Below, piece by piece: positions 7,401-15,437 of a DNA stretch of 23,988 nucleotides. Both the position numbers and the translations under genes were made by a program. The notes under the pieces were generated by a model. That model was given only the letters and a program-made list of their open reading frames with translations. It was not told the DNA's origin and did no database searches. Numbering within the stretch: position 1 is the stretch's first letter; every line of letters begins with the position of its first letter. Source of the stretch: CAYMCQ01 sp964389025 (GTDB lineage: Bacteria; Verrucomicrobiota; Verrucomicrobiia; Limisphaerales; CAYMCQ01); NCBI GenBank assembly GCA_964389025.1, contig CAYMCQ010000067.1:1-23988 (forward strand), given 5' to 3'.

Positions 7401-7523
7401 CTTCTGATTAAGCAGAAGATTTTCTGTCCATCCGGCTTTGCGTTTGCCAGCGGGGACAGAGCATCATTTTCGGCTTGCCAAGCATTTGCCATGACCATGA
7501 CCGCAAGTCCCAGTGTCGTCAAC
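7401..7523 (-). repeat. Direct repeat copy B (123 bp)
   Basis: The partner of the copy at 6701-6823, gap-free with 10 substitutions. Weaker similarity continues about 10 bases towards the downstream gene in both copies. On the minus strand it carries the h-region of a signal peptide (TTLGLAVMVMANA). Confidence 0.9.
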
Positions 7524-7574
7524 CCCGAAGCCAGCGCAGACACAGTCAAAAACCGCGCGATGACTGGATTTCAT
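7401..7574 (-). pseudogene. Remnant of a signal-peptide-bearing gene
   Basis: On the minus strand an ATG at 7574 begins MKSS, but the next codons are in the wrong frame. One base shorter, the frame reads VIARFLTVSALASGLTTLGL followed by AVMVMANA, a textbook signal peptide with an AxA-type cleavage site. This suggests a single-base insertion near 7565-7568. Downstream the frame runs on to 7127 with no recognised domain and overlaps the YciI-like gene in another frame. It could instead be a valid short ORF starting at TTG 7549. The remnant reading is inference. Confidence 0.3.
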
Positions 7575-7585
7575 TTCAGGCAGAG

Positions 7586-9085
7586 TCATCGCGCTGCGAT
7601 GTCGTCCAGCGGATAGATGGGCCGGCGCACTTTTTTGAAGGGCAATGTTTTCAGATTGCTGCTGCATGGCCCGGGAGTATCCACCCACAACATGCGTCGG
7701 GCGATCGGATCATAAGCGCGGCGATGCGCCACCGCCGCTTTGACGCCGATGACAGAGAGATCCGCGGGTTCGATTCCCTGACTGCGCCATTGGCCGAGGT
7801 CGAACGGCGCGGTTTTGTTGCTCGTGAGCAAAATGTAAATTCCTTCGTGACGGACCACGGCCGTTGGCCCCATGTCCACGGAATTGCCAACCATGGAAGC
7901 CAGATGGCTTTGCTTGTCTTCGAGTTGAAATTTTCCGTCGCTGCGGGAAATCAATTCCACCTCCAAAGCAAGGGGCCCCGGGTCAAACTGGCATCCCTTC
8001 CCGCCAATGGCCAGAGTGATTCTTCCACCCATGACCAGCGGCTGTAACTTCATGACCGCCTGGGGGTCATTGATCGCGAGGGCGGCGTTGTCCAATTTAT
8101 GTTTTACGAAAGCGCGCAGCATCCCCGTGCCATCGCCCGGAGCGCCTGCGCCGATATTGTCCGATGGCTCGACCAAAACCGTCAGGCCCGACGGGAGTGG
8201 GAGCAACTTTTCGAGGACGGAATCAATGGGCGGTTCAGTCAAGTTGCCCGGTTCTTTGCGCTGCCAGGCGAGTTGGGAAAGTTGGTCGAGCTTTTCGTGT
8301 GCTTGAACCTCTGAGCCGATTGTTGAGATGGTAAAGCTCACGCCCGTGTCAGGCGTGTCGGCGAACGAGAATCCGGCGACGACATTTGCTGCCCAAATGT
8401 CGGGCGACCCGGCTTCAATTTGTCGGGCCAATTTTTCGAGGGACGCCATGGGTTCGTCGGCGGTTCCGGTGCCCGTGGGTGGCCACATCAACGGTGGGTG
8501 CGCCCAAAACGTCCGGGGAACTTTTCCCGCGCGGAAGGAGCGTTCCAGCAACCCCGCCGCGTCCTGCGCCGCCCGTCGCGCGTCGGCATGTGGATTTTCA
8601 CGGTAAGCGACCAGACAGTTGGAATGTTCCGTCATGCGCCGGGTGAAATTCGCGTGCAAATCGAACACGCCAAAAATCGGCAGGTCAGCCGCTCCGGGCA
8701 ACCGCCGGATTCGCTCCAGGATTTCTCCCTCCACGTCGGCGCACGATTGCGAAACCATCGCCCCGTGCAGCACGAGATAAATGCCATCCACACCGGAAGA
8801 CAAGTGTCGTTCCGCTCGGACTTCAAACTCGCGCCAAAACGTTTCCACGACCTCGTCCTCGACCATCGCCCCGGGCGAAGCGCGGAAATCCACCGTCGGC
8901 AAAATTTCCCAACCAAACTTTTGCGCTGACTCCAACACGCCGCCCAGCGGGGAACTGTCGCCTCGACACCGCAACATTTCTTCTCCGCGCAGAATGGCGA
9001 AATCCTGCAGGCCGGTCGTGCCTTCCACAAAAGTGTGGGTTTCGTGGAAAAGTCCGGCAAATAATACGCGGCGATTTCGAGTCAT
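7586..9085 (-). CDS. M81 family metallopeptidase (MlrC-like)
   Basis: A 499-residue protein of the M81 family, named after MlrC, the last enzyme of microcystin linear peptide breakdown. Conserved motifs are FHETHTF (13-19), LHGAM (106-110), FDLHANFT (141-148) and AYRENPHAD (160-168), whose Asp/His residues are the expected metal ligands. The C-terminal domain follows VEPSDNIGAGAPGDGT. No signal peptide is present, so it should be cytoplasmic. Length is normal for the family. Most environmental homologues have no known substrate, so microcystin should not be assumed. It is the last gene of the minus-strand cluster, 108 bases after the aminotransferase, with a 77-bp inverted repeat in the gap that may separate or attenuate its expression. 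Confidence 0.85.
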   Translation of the reverse strand: MTRNRRVLFAGLFHETHTFVEGTTGLQDFAILRGEEMLRCRGDSSPLGGVLESAQKFGWEILPTVDFRASPGAMVEDEVVETFWREFEVRAERHLSSGVDGIYLVLHGAMVSQSCADVEGEILERIRRLPGAADLPIFGVFDLHANFTRRMTEHSNCLVAYRENPHADARRAAQDAAGLLERSFRAGKVPRTFWAHPPLMWPPTGTGTADEPMASLEKLARQIEAGSPDIWAANVVAGFSFADTPDTGVSFTISTIGSEVQAHEKLDQLSQLAWQRKEPGNLTEPPIDSVLEKLLPLPSGLTVLVEPSDNIGAGAPGDGTGMLRAFVKHKLDNAALAINDPQAVMKLQPLVMGGRITLAIGGKGCQFDPGPLALEVELISRSDGKFQLEDKQSHLASMVGNSVDMGPTAVVRHEGIYILLTSNKTAPFDLGQWRSQGIEPADLSVIGVKAAVAHRRAYDPIARRMLWVDTPGPCSSNLKTLPFKKVRRPIYPLDDIAAR

Positions 9086-9102
9086 CGTATTTCTTAATAT
9101 TC

Positions 9103-9179
9103 GTGGCAGCCGGCGTGAGGAGGCTCACTCTGAAACTCGAAATCCGAAAGAGTCAGAGCCTCGTTACCTCGGCTGCTAC
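9103..9179. repeat. 77-bp imperfect inverted repeat
   Basis: The left arm GTGGCAGCCGGCGTGAGGAG continues with GCTC. The reverse complement of the right arm is GTAGCAGCCGAGGTAACGAG followed by GCTC. The arms match at most positions. The interior is AT-richer (GAAACTCGAAATCC) and partly pairs as well (ACTCT against AGAGT). It sits in the gap between the aminotransferase and M81 genes and could be a dispersed palindromic element or a transcript stem-loop. Confidence 0.75.
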
Positions 9180-9193
9180 AAAGACTATTGTTT

Positions 9194-10522
9194 TCATTCG
9201 GTCGCATGGCGCGCAAAAGCTTTTGCCGCGCGTTGCAATGCTTCCTGAATATCCTGCTCGCGGTGGGCAAGGCTGATGAACCACAAGCCGCGTTCGACGG
9301 CGCGCACGCCCTCCTCCAAAAGGCAGCGCCTCAAGTGCGCCCAACGCGGCGCGTCGTGACGACGAACATAATCCCGGTAGCTTTGCACCGTTCCCTCCGC
9401 GGCTCCGGCCTTTAACATGACCGTGTGAAAGACCAAACCCGGGCCTTGGGGACGCAGCGGAATCCCATGTTTATCAGCCAGTGAGCGCAAACCGTTCATT
9501 AAGGTTTGCCCGAGCGCAATGATTTCGCGGGGATGTTTTTCGCCCTGCGCCTCCACGAGATCGAGACACCATTTGCTGGCGGCGAGGCAGAGCGGATTGC
9601 CATTCAAAGTGCCGGCGTGAACGACTTCGCCTTTGGTGATTTTCGTCATGGCCCATTCTCTCCCCGCCAGCGCCGCAAACGGCAGACCGCCCCCAATCGC
9701 CTTGCCCAGAATCGTCAGGTCTGGAACAAAGCCCAGACGTTTCTGCGCGCCGCCCGCCCCGAAACGAAAACCGGTGATCGTCTCATCGGCAATCATCAGC
9801 ATCTTTTCCTGGTCGCAAAGTTCGCGGATCGTCTGCATCAGGCCGGGAACTGGCTCCATGCAGCCGGTATTGCAGAGGATGGGTTCGAAAATGATGGCGG
9901 CAATTTTGCCTTTGTATTCAGCCACGCGGCGGCGCAAGTGCTCGGGATCATTCCATCGTGCCACGACAAATTGTTCCGGCACTTCGGGAATGACACCCTG
10001 GCTTGGATGCAGCCTGGCGGGGTTTTCCTCGGCACCCCAATGGTCGGGGGGCGGAGCAAAACCAACCAGGCCTTCATCCGCCCAGCCATGATAATGCCCT
10101 TCAAATTTCAGAATCAATGGCCGCCTGGTGTGCGCTCGCGCCAGGCGCAGCGCCGAAAGCACCGCCTCCGTGGCTGAGTTGTTGAACCGAACGTGTTCAG
10201 CGGACGGAATCATTCGCTGCAACCGCTCGGCCACTTCGATTTCCAGCCGACATTGCGCTGCCCAATGCGTGCCGAGGCGGGCTTGGGCGGCAATCGCGTC
10301 AGCCATGCCTGGCGGCGCGTGGCCATAAAGCAACACGCCCTGACCGATCTGGAAATCAATGTAATCATTGCCATCCACGTCCCACAGGCGCGGGCCTGCG
10401 CCGCGCTCGAAGTAGAGCGGAACGGGTTGCTCCAGTTTGCGGATGCCGCTGTTGACGCCCCCGGCTATGCTGTTGCCGGCGCGCGCGAAGAGTTCCTGCG
10501 ATTTGGAAAATTGATACGCCAT
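9194..10522 (-). CDS. Class III PLP aminotransferase, GSAM-like
   Basis: A 442-residue fold-type I class III enzyme, closest in pattern to glutamate-1-semialdehyde aminomutase. The PLP-binding motifs are NNSATEAVLSALRLAR (114-129), EGHYHGW (141-147), IADETITGFR (244-253, with Asp246 pairing with the pyridine nitrogen) and the Schiff-base lysine K274 in LGKAIGGGLPFAA. True HemL normally has SGTEA, whereas here it is SATEA. The gene sits in a catabolic cluster, so a catabolic aminotransferase or aminomutase is more likely than tetrapyrrole synthesis. It starts 6 bases after the stop of the dehydrogenase/cytochrome gene, so they are surely co-transcribed. No encapsulation helix is seen at either end. 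Confidence 0.8.
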   Translation of the reverse strand: MAYQFSKSQELFARAGNSIAGGVNSGIRKLEQPVPLYFERGAGPRLWDVDGNDYIDFQIGQGVLLYGHAPPGMADAIAAQARLGTHWAAQCRLEIEVAERLQRMIPSAEHVRFNNSATEAVLSALRLARAHTRRPLILKFEGHYHGWADEGLVGFAPPPDHWGAEENPARLHPSQGVIPEVPEQFVVARWNDPEHLRRRVAEYKGKIAAIIFEPILCNTGCMEPVPGLMQTIRELCDQEKMLMIADETITGFRFGAGGAQKRLGFVPDLTILGKAIGGGLPFAALAGREWAMTKITKGEVVHAGTLNGNPLCLAASKWCLDLVEAQGEKHPREIIALGQTLMNGLRSLADKHGIPLRPQGPGLVFHTVMLKAGAAEGTVQSYRDYVRRHDAPRWAHLRRCLLEEGVRAVERGLWFISLAHREQDIQEALQRAAKAFARHATE

Positions 10523-10528
10523 GCGACT

Positions 10529-13306
10529 TCATTTTGCCGCCGGACTGGCCGCCGAGCCGGAAACAAACGCGACGTGATTCGAATTGCCGTCGGAAATCAA
10601 ATAAGCCAGCAGATCGAGGATTTGCGACTCTTGCAGTGTGTTGAGGATGCCGGAAGGCATGTTCGAGACTTTGGACAACTCCCGCCGACGGATGTCTGTT
10701 TTGCGGATGGTGACGGCTTGCGCTGTCGCCGTCTGCGGAAGGACCACCACCACCTGGTCGTCCTCGCGAACGACGCGACCATTGGTGATCTCGTCGGGTT
10801 TCGTTTCGATCTCGGTTGTCACATAGCCTTCCGCGATGACGTTTGAGGGCAGAACCGTTGATTCCAGCAGGTCATGCAACGACAGCCGTTTCCCCACACC
10901 CGCCAGGTCAGGGCCAACGCTGCCACCTTCACCAGCGAACCGGTGGCATTGGCCGCAACCGGCCTGCTTGAAGGCGGCTTTGCCGGACTCGAAGAAACGA
11001 CCCGTTCCGACTTTGTCCATCAACGGCAGAAGGTCTTCCAAATTCCAATCGCGAACGAATTGATGCTCGGGTTTCAGACCGCGAATCCAATCGCGAAAGA
11101 GCGCAAGGGCTTGTTCATCCGCCGTCGCAATCACGACCGGGGGCATCTGACCACGGCCACGACGCGACAACCGCTGGTAAAGAATGGAGCGGTCAGGATC
11201 ACCGGGCGCAATCAACATGGCGTTGTTGATGCCGAAGGTGTCGTGTTGAGGCCGCGCTCCGATGACATTCATCTCTTCAAGCTTGGTGGCCAGACTGAGC
11301 AGCATCTTCGAGTTGCCGCCGCCCGCGGTGACATGGCAGACGGAACAGTTCGCGTGGAGATACGAGCGGGCGCGATCCTCCAGACTCACGCTGGGATCGT
11401 AAGGGTTTGCCTGTTTCGTCAATTCCGCCGGCGGTTTGGGGAGAGCATTCGTGAACAACCCGATGTGTTCCCACGCACGCAATTGGTTGTCCTTCACCCC
11501 AGCGTAATCATGCACCTTGTTCATCTGTGATTCCGTCAGTCCGAGAACGAAATTGGCCGCGCGACTATGACAGGCGCTGCATTCGGTCCGACTCGGAAAA
11601 CGCCAGGTTTGTCGCCGCGCTCCGCCGGGTGCGTGCCGATCCTTGATGGCGAATTCTTTCTCCTCGCCAGATTTCCGGACCAGCGTTGCGTCGGACTGTG
11701 CGTCATTCCAGCGATACGAATAGCCAGTCCATTGCCCGTTTTGACGGACGAGCAGCCGGGTCTCTATCCGCTGGCGTGAAGTTGGTTTGCCGGCCTCGCG
11801 CTCGAGCGACAGCGTCTGGACCAGCACCGCACCGTTCGTGAAATTCCAACCTCCTGCTGAGGCATAACCAATGCGCGTGTCGTCCGGCAGAGCGACGAAT
11901 CGTTCCGCCAAAGCGCCATCCGCCCAACCCGGCGCGTTCACCGAATACGAGATGACACCCGGCTGCACCTGGTGCTTTTTTGTGGAGCGGAACAAGCCGG
12001 TTTCACTGAGACGCGTCGGGAATTTTGCCGTGATGGTTTGCTTCGGTGTCCGGATCAAACGAAAAATGTTTCCAGCGTGATCGGCGATCAACAGTCGTCC
12101 GCGTTGATCCACCGCGAAGGCCGTGATCAGCAATTCTGTGCTGGCCAGCTCCTGTTGCCACGTCACGCGCTTTCCGTCATGTCGCGCGCCCCAGATTTTG
12201 CCGGTCGAGTAATCGCCGTAAATGTAAACGCCTTCGAGTTCGGAAAACTCGTCGCCATAATAAACCACGCCGCCCGTCAGAGAGCGCGCTTCAGAATGGC
12301 TGTGTTCAATCGTGGGGAGCACGACCGGCGTCGGACCGGGCTTGCGATTGAGGTAAAACGCATGGCTGCCTTCATACAGGCTCCAGCCGTAATTCTCGCC
12401 GCGCCGCACCAGATGGGCGGTTTCCCAAAGGTCCTGACCGTTGCTGCCGACCCAGATTTGGCCGGTCTTCTGGTCAATCGTCAGTCGCCAGGGATTGCGC
12501 AGGCCGTAAGCCCAGTTCTCCGGTCGGGCGTCCTTTAGGCCGATGAACGGGTTGTCCTTGGGCACGGAGTAAGGTCGCGTTCCGTCCGATTGATCCACAT
12601 TGATGCGCAGGATGCCGCCGTTCAGTTCACTCAAGTCCTGGCCGGTCACCCAGTCATCCGAATCGCCCGAGCCGTCACCACTGGAAATGTAGAGCATCCC
12701 GTCATGCCCAAACACAAGGCCGCCGCCGTCGTGACCCATCGAGCGCCACTCAATGATGACTTGCTCCGACCCGGGATCGCACCGCTGCGGCGGCTGCCGC
12801 CCGACCGTGAAACGCGAGATCCGATTCAGGCGGTTCGTCTCGGACGTTGGCCCATTGCTGAACAAATAAATGTAGCCATTGGTGCGATAGCCGGGATGAA
12901 ACGCGAAGCTGTAAACGAGCCTATTGCTGATCGCGAGAAAGTTTTCAACCTGATCGGTGCCCGGGTCATCATGCAAGCGGAGGACTCGCGCCGGCCTGTT
13001 CGTCTCCCCGTTTTGCTGGATGACGAACAACCGGTCCGTGCCCGGCTCCGCCGTGATGAAGATCGGTTGCTGCCAGGTGATGTTTGTAAAAGTTTTCTCG
13101 ACGGTGTATGGCAACGGCGGCTCGGGCGAGCCGACCACGCGGGAGGTGGTCCACGGAATCCGGCGGTCGAGACCGAACGGTGGTTCATCAGCGGCGTGGA
13201 GGAGCGGCCCGCTGAACATCAGCCAAATGAAGACGAACGTTGGCGCGATCACGGAGCGTCTCGTGCCCGGACTGATGGGAAAACACTGTTTCATTGATTG
13301 TTTCAT
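10529..13306 (-). CDS. Glucose/sorbosone dehydrogenase-tri-heme cytochrome c fusion
   Basis: A 925-residue exported protein. A signal peptide lies at about 18-38. A six-bladed beta-propeller of the glucose/sorbosone dehydrogenase type spans about 70-420, with GHDGGGLVFGHDGMLYISSG (191-210) containing the probable catalytic His and LRNPWRLTID (269-278). A middle domain carries CSACH (576-580). A second heme site is CSVCH (654-658), with a possible axial Met in GQMPP. The C-terminal heme domain is of the Pirellula/Verrucomicrobium type (TIGR02603-like): CGQCH (784-788), GPDLAGVGKR and SNMPSG. It likely oxidises a sugar or alcohol in the periplasm and passes electrons through its own hemes. The start ATG 13306 overlaps the upstream stop by 4 bases. 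PQQ dependence is assumed from family, not shown. Confidence 0.85.
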   Translation of the reverse strand: MKQSMKQCFPISPGTRRSVIAPTFVFIWLMFSGPLLHAADEPPFGLDRRIPWTTSRVVGSPEPPLPYTVEKTFTNITWQQPIFITAEPGTDRLFVIQQNGETNRPARVLRLHDDPGTDQVENFLAISNRLVYSFAFHPGYRTNGYIYLFSNGPTSETNRLNRISRFTVGRQPPQRCDPGSEQVIIEWRSMGHDGGGLVFGHDGMLYISSGDGSGDSDDWVTGQDLSELNGGILRINVDQSDGTRPYSVPKDNPFIGLKDARPENWAYGLRNPWRLTIDQKTGQIWVGSNGQDLWETAHLVRRGENYGWSLYEGSHAFYLNRKPGPTPVVLPTIEHSHSEARSLTGGVVYYGDEFSELEGVYIYGDYSTGKIWGARHDGKRVTWQQELASTELLITAFAVDQRGRLLIADHAGNIFRLIRTPKQTITAKFPTRLSETGLFRSTKKHQVQPGVISYSVNAPGWADGALAERFVALPDDTRIGYASAGGWNFTNGAVLVQTLSLEREAGKPTSRQRIETRLLVRQNGQWTGYSYRWNDAQSDATLVRKSGEEKEFAIKDRHAPGGARRQTWRFPSRTECSACHSRAANFVLGLTESQMNKVHDYAGVKDNQLRAWEHIGLFTNALPKPPAELTKQANPYDPSVSLEDRARSYLHANCSVCHVTAGGGNSKMLLSLATKLEEMNVIGARPQHDTFGINNAMLIAPGDPDRSILYQRLSRRGRGQMPPVVIATADEQALALFRDWIRGLKPEHQFVRDWNLEDLLPLMDKVGTGRFFESGKAAFKQAGCGQCHRFAGEGGSVGPDLAGVGKRLSLHDLLESTVLPSNVIAEGYVTTEIETKPDEITNGRVVREDDQVVVVLPQTATAQAVTIRKTDIRRRELSKVSNMPSGILNTLQESQILDLLAYLISDGNSNHVAFVSGSAASPAAK

Positions 13307-14610
13307 TGTTCAGACCACGGTCGCATTGGCGGCGGCGGCGGCGGGGCGGCCCAGTGCCAGGCGGGTTGATAGCGCAGCATGAGATACGGGGTTTCGATGC
13401 GCCGTTGATTCTCATTGAGCGACAGCAACAGCGCGTCCAACGTGCCGCTCGTCAGCAGCGTCCGTTCGACGTTCCATGAAGGTTTGCCGGTGAGCATCAT
13501 CTGCTCAATGCCGCGAAGCAGAAAGGCAAAGTGCATGGCGGGCCGTCCTTCCTGGACCGAGAACTGGGACGACTCGGTGCGTCCCTCCTCGGCGTAACGC
13601 CAGGCCGCAGTCCAATCGGTCACCGCACCGGGCAACTCCAACAAGTGTGCGCGCAAACCGTCCGCATATTCCACCCGGAACAATTTCGGCGCGGACACGA
13701 CTTCGCGCAACGGGCGACCGCGGAGCTGCAGTTGCGATTGTCGCTGCCACGCGGCCTCAAACAATTCCAGATCGAACGCCTTTTCGTCGAACGCGCGCCA
13801 CACCGCGTCACCGGAAAAGCTTTGCACCGCTTTGATGCCCGTCTCACCGCCTGGCCGTTGTTCCGCCAGGGCTTGAACGATTTCCAATGTGTGAAAGCCG
13901 CCGGCATCCGTCGTGGGCAGACTGATGGCGACGATCTCGCGGAGGCGCGCACCGCGTTTGACATCCGCAGCCGGACGCCGCCAGGTGCCGGGCAGCGACG
14001 AGCCGGCCATCAGCGGCACCTTCAACTCGCGCGCCGTATCGTAAATGTATTTGGCATCTGTCCAGTTGTCGGCGAGATGCTTGTCAATGAACACAGGCAC
14101 CACGCGATTGCTGGCGCGAAAGACCTTGAGCGTATCCTCCCAGAACCGGCGTTTGGGGTATTGCGTGTTGCCCGTGGGCGACTTGGGATAATCGCCGTGC
14201 TCGGCGATGAGCAGCACTCCGTCCACGGCCAATCGTCCCGTGCCGAGCGTGAGCGCATCTTCAATCGTCTCGCTGATCCGAAACCGATGCGAAGCGGCAA
14301 GTCGTCGGCTGATGTCATCGGGGGGCCGTTGGTCTGTGTAAAGCGAGACGAGCTTGAGCGGCGAATCCTTCCCCTTGCCGTCCAGCGTGTCCGTCTGAAG
14401 CAACCGGCTGACGAGCACATCCGCGTGTGAATTGTGGCGATAAACGGTGACGACCGCCGCGACGTTTTTGGTGAGAGCCGGGCGGGCCGGCTCGGTGCCC
14501 TGCGCAGAGGCCAATGCGATTGCTAACGCGTAAAGTAAAGACACCCATCCAATCCGCCTCCGCCCATTGAAGCTGGGATCGCGGATATCAGGGCATCGTT
14601 CGTGCATCAT
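13303..14610 (-). CDS. Secreted Rossmann-like protein of unknown function
   Basis: A 435-residue protein with an N-terminal signal or anchor (WVSLLYALAIALASAQG, about 23-39). The rest begins AAVVTVYRHNSHADVLVSRL and continues through LVSLYTDQRP, VDGVLLIAEHGDYP, VVPVFIDKHL and LMAGSSLP. The alternating strands and helices resemble the NAD-binding half of Gfo/Idh/MocA oxidoreductases, but the GxGxxG dinucleotide motif is not visible. Proteins of this type recur in Planctomycetes and Verrucomicrobia and are usually unnamed. The C-terminus is odd: a run of seven prolines after WHWAA. The stop overlaps the start of the dehydrogenase/cytochrome gene (ATGA). It follows the BMC shell gene after a gap of about 200 bases. 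Confidence 0.6.
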   Translation of the reverse strand: MMHERCPDIRDPSFNGRRRIGWVSLLYALAIALASAQGTEPARPALTKNVAAVVTVYRHNSHADVLVSRLLQTDTLDGKGKDSPLKLVSLYTDQRPPDDISRRLAASHRFRISETIEDALTLGTGRLAVDGVLLIAEHGDYPKSPTGNTQYPKRRFWEDTLKVFRASNRVVPVFIDKHLADNWTDAKYIYDTARELKVPLMAGSSLPGTWRRPAADVKRGARLREIVAISLPTTDAGGFHTLEIVQALAEQRPGGETGIKAVQSFSGDAVWRAFDEKAFDLELFEAAWQRQSQLQLRGRPLREVVSAPKLFRVEYADGLRAHLLELPGAVTDWTAAWRYAEEGRTESSQFSVQEGRPAMHFAFLLRGIEQMMLTGKPSWNVERTLLTSGTLDALLLSLNENQRRIETPYLMLRYQPAWHWAAPPPPPPMRPWSEQ

Positions 14611-14816
14611 AGATTGATTGCCAAAGGAATTTCTCGAAACAATCGTGTTGCAAAAAGGCTGTCAACAATTCTGCCCGGGTCAACAAAGTTTAGTGGGACG
14701 GCCAACTCCTTCACAGTTTCCCGTGATTCGCCACTGCCCGCCGGGCGTCTGGCCTGACGACGACCACTCCGATGGCCGCGCTGCGTCGCGCGATCGCAGA
14801 CGCATCGGTGCCGGGA

Positions 14817-15437
14817 TCACTTCGGCAACAGGGCGATGAGGTCGTCGTGCGGGCGCGCGATGACGTGCGCCGCAATGAGTTTGCCCAGACCGCCCACGGC
14901 CTTGGCTCCGGCGTCCACGGCGGCTTTGACTGCGGCGACGTCGCCTTTCACGATGACGGTCACGTAGGCTGCGCCGATTTTTTCCTTGCCGACCAAGGTG
15001 ACGTTCGCGGCTTTGAGCATGGTGTCCGTGGCTTCGAGGACGGCGGTGAGTCCTTGAGTTTCGAGAATTCCAAGCGCTTGGGGATTTGTGTTCATGGTTT
15101 GAGTTTTTGTTTCGGGATGATCGGTGGGTAGAAACTGGTCGCGTCCGCCGTAGAGCGGATTCTGTGTGTTCGGAAAATGGATCAACGAATCAAGCGCGGC
15201 GTCCGGGCGCGAAAGACATCGGACGACGGCCTCGCTCCCCAACTCGCGGGCGCGCTGCTCGGCAAACGCGAGCGCCGTCTCGACGGAGGCGACGTCGCCT
15301 TGCAGTCGCAGCGTCAGGTTCTCATTGCCCGTGGTTTCGATCCCGAGCAACCGCACCTGCGCCGCCTTCACGACCTGGTCCGCGACGACGGCGGTGACCG
15401 AGAAAAACGGAATTTCCGCGAAGCCGAGGGCCTTCAT
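14817..15437 (-). CDS. BMC shell protein with two fused BMC domains
   Basis: A 206-residue protein with two bacterial microcompartment (BMC, Pfam PF00936-type) domains. Domain 1 (about 1-78: KALGFAEIPFFSVTAVVADQ, TGNENLTLRLQGDVASV) has a tail ending NPLYGGRDQFLP (93-104), resembling the C-terminal extension of a Planctomycetes-type hexamer protein. Domain 2 (from about 119: ALGILETQGLTAVLEATDTM, then KAANVTLVG, then KIGAAYVTVIVKGDVAAVKA) is a canonical BMC-H with the pore loop KIGAA. The linker TDHPETKTQT reads like translated intergenic DNA. An internal ATG at 15095 would give a separate 92-residue BMC-H, but it has no ribosome site. The start overlaps the aldolase stop (ATGA). Product: subunit of a proteinaceous organelle shell. 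Confidence 0.85.
   Translation of the reverse strand: MKALGFAEIPFFSVTAVVADQVVKAAQVRLLGIETTGNENLTLRLQGDVASVETALAFAEQRARELGSEAVVRCLSRPDAALDSLIHFPNTQNPLYGGRDQFLPTDHPETKTQTMNTNPQALGILETQGLTAVLEATDTMLKAANVTLVGKEKIGAAYVTVIVKGDVAAVKAAVDAGAKAVGGLGKLIAAHVIARPHDDLIALLPK

Noticed and set aside
6701..7523. Integron cassette (attC sites) reading of the 123-bp repeats
   Set aside because: No convincing paired RYYYAAC/GTTRRRY core sites, no integrase, and the repeats have coding-like features.
9194..10522. hemL (tetrapyrrole synthesis)
   Set aside because: Class III motifs fit, but SATEA replaces SGTEA and the operon is catabolic, so no symbol was assigned.
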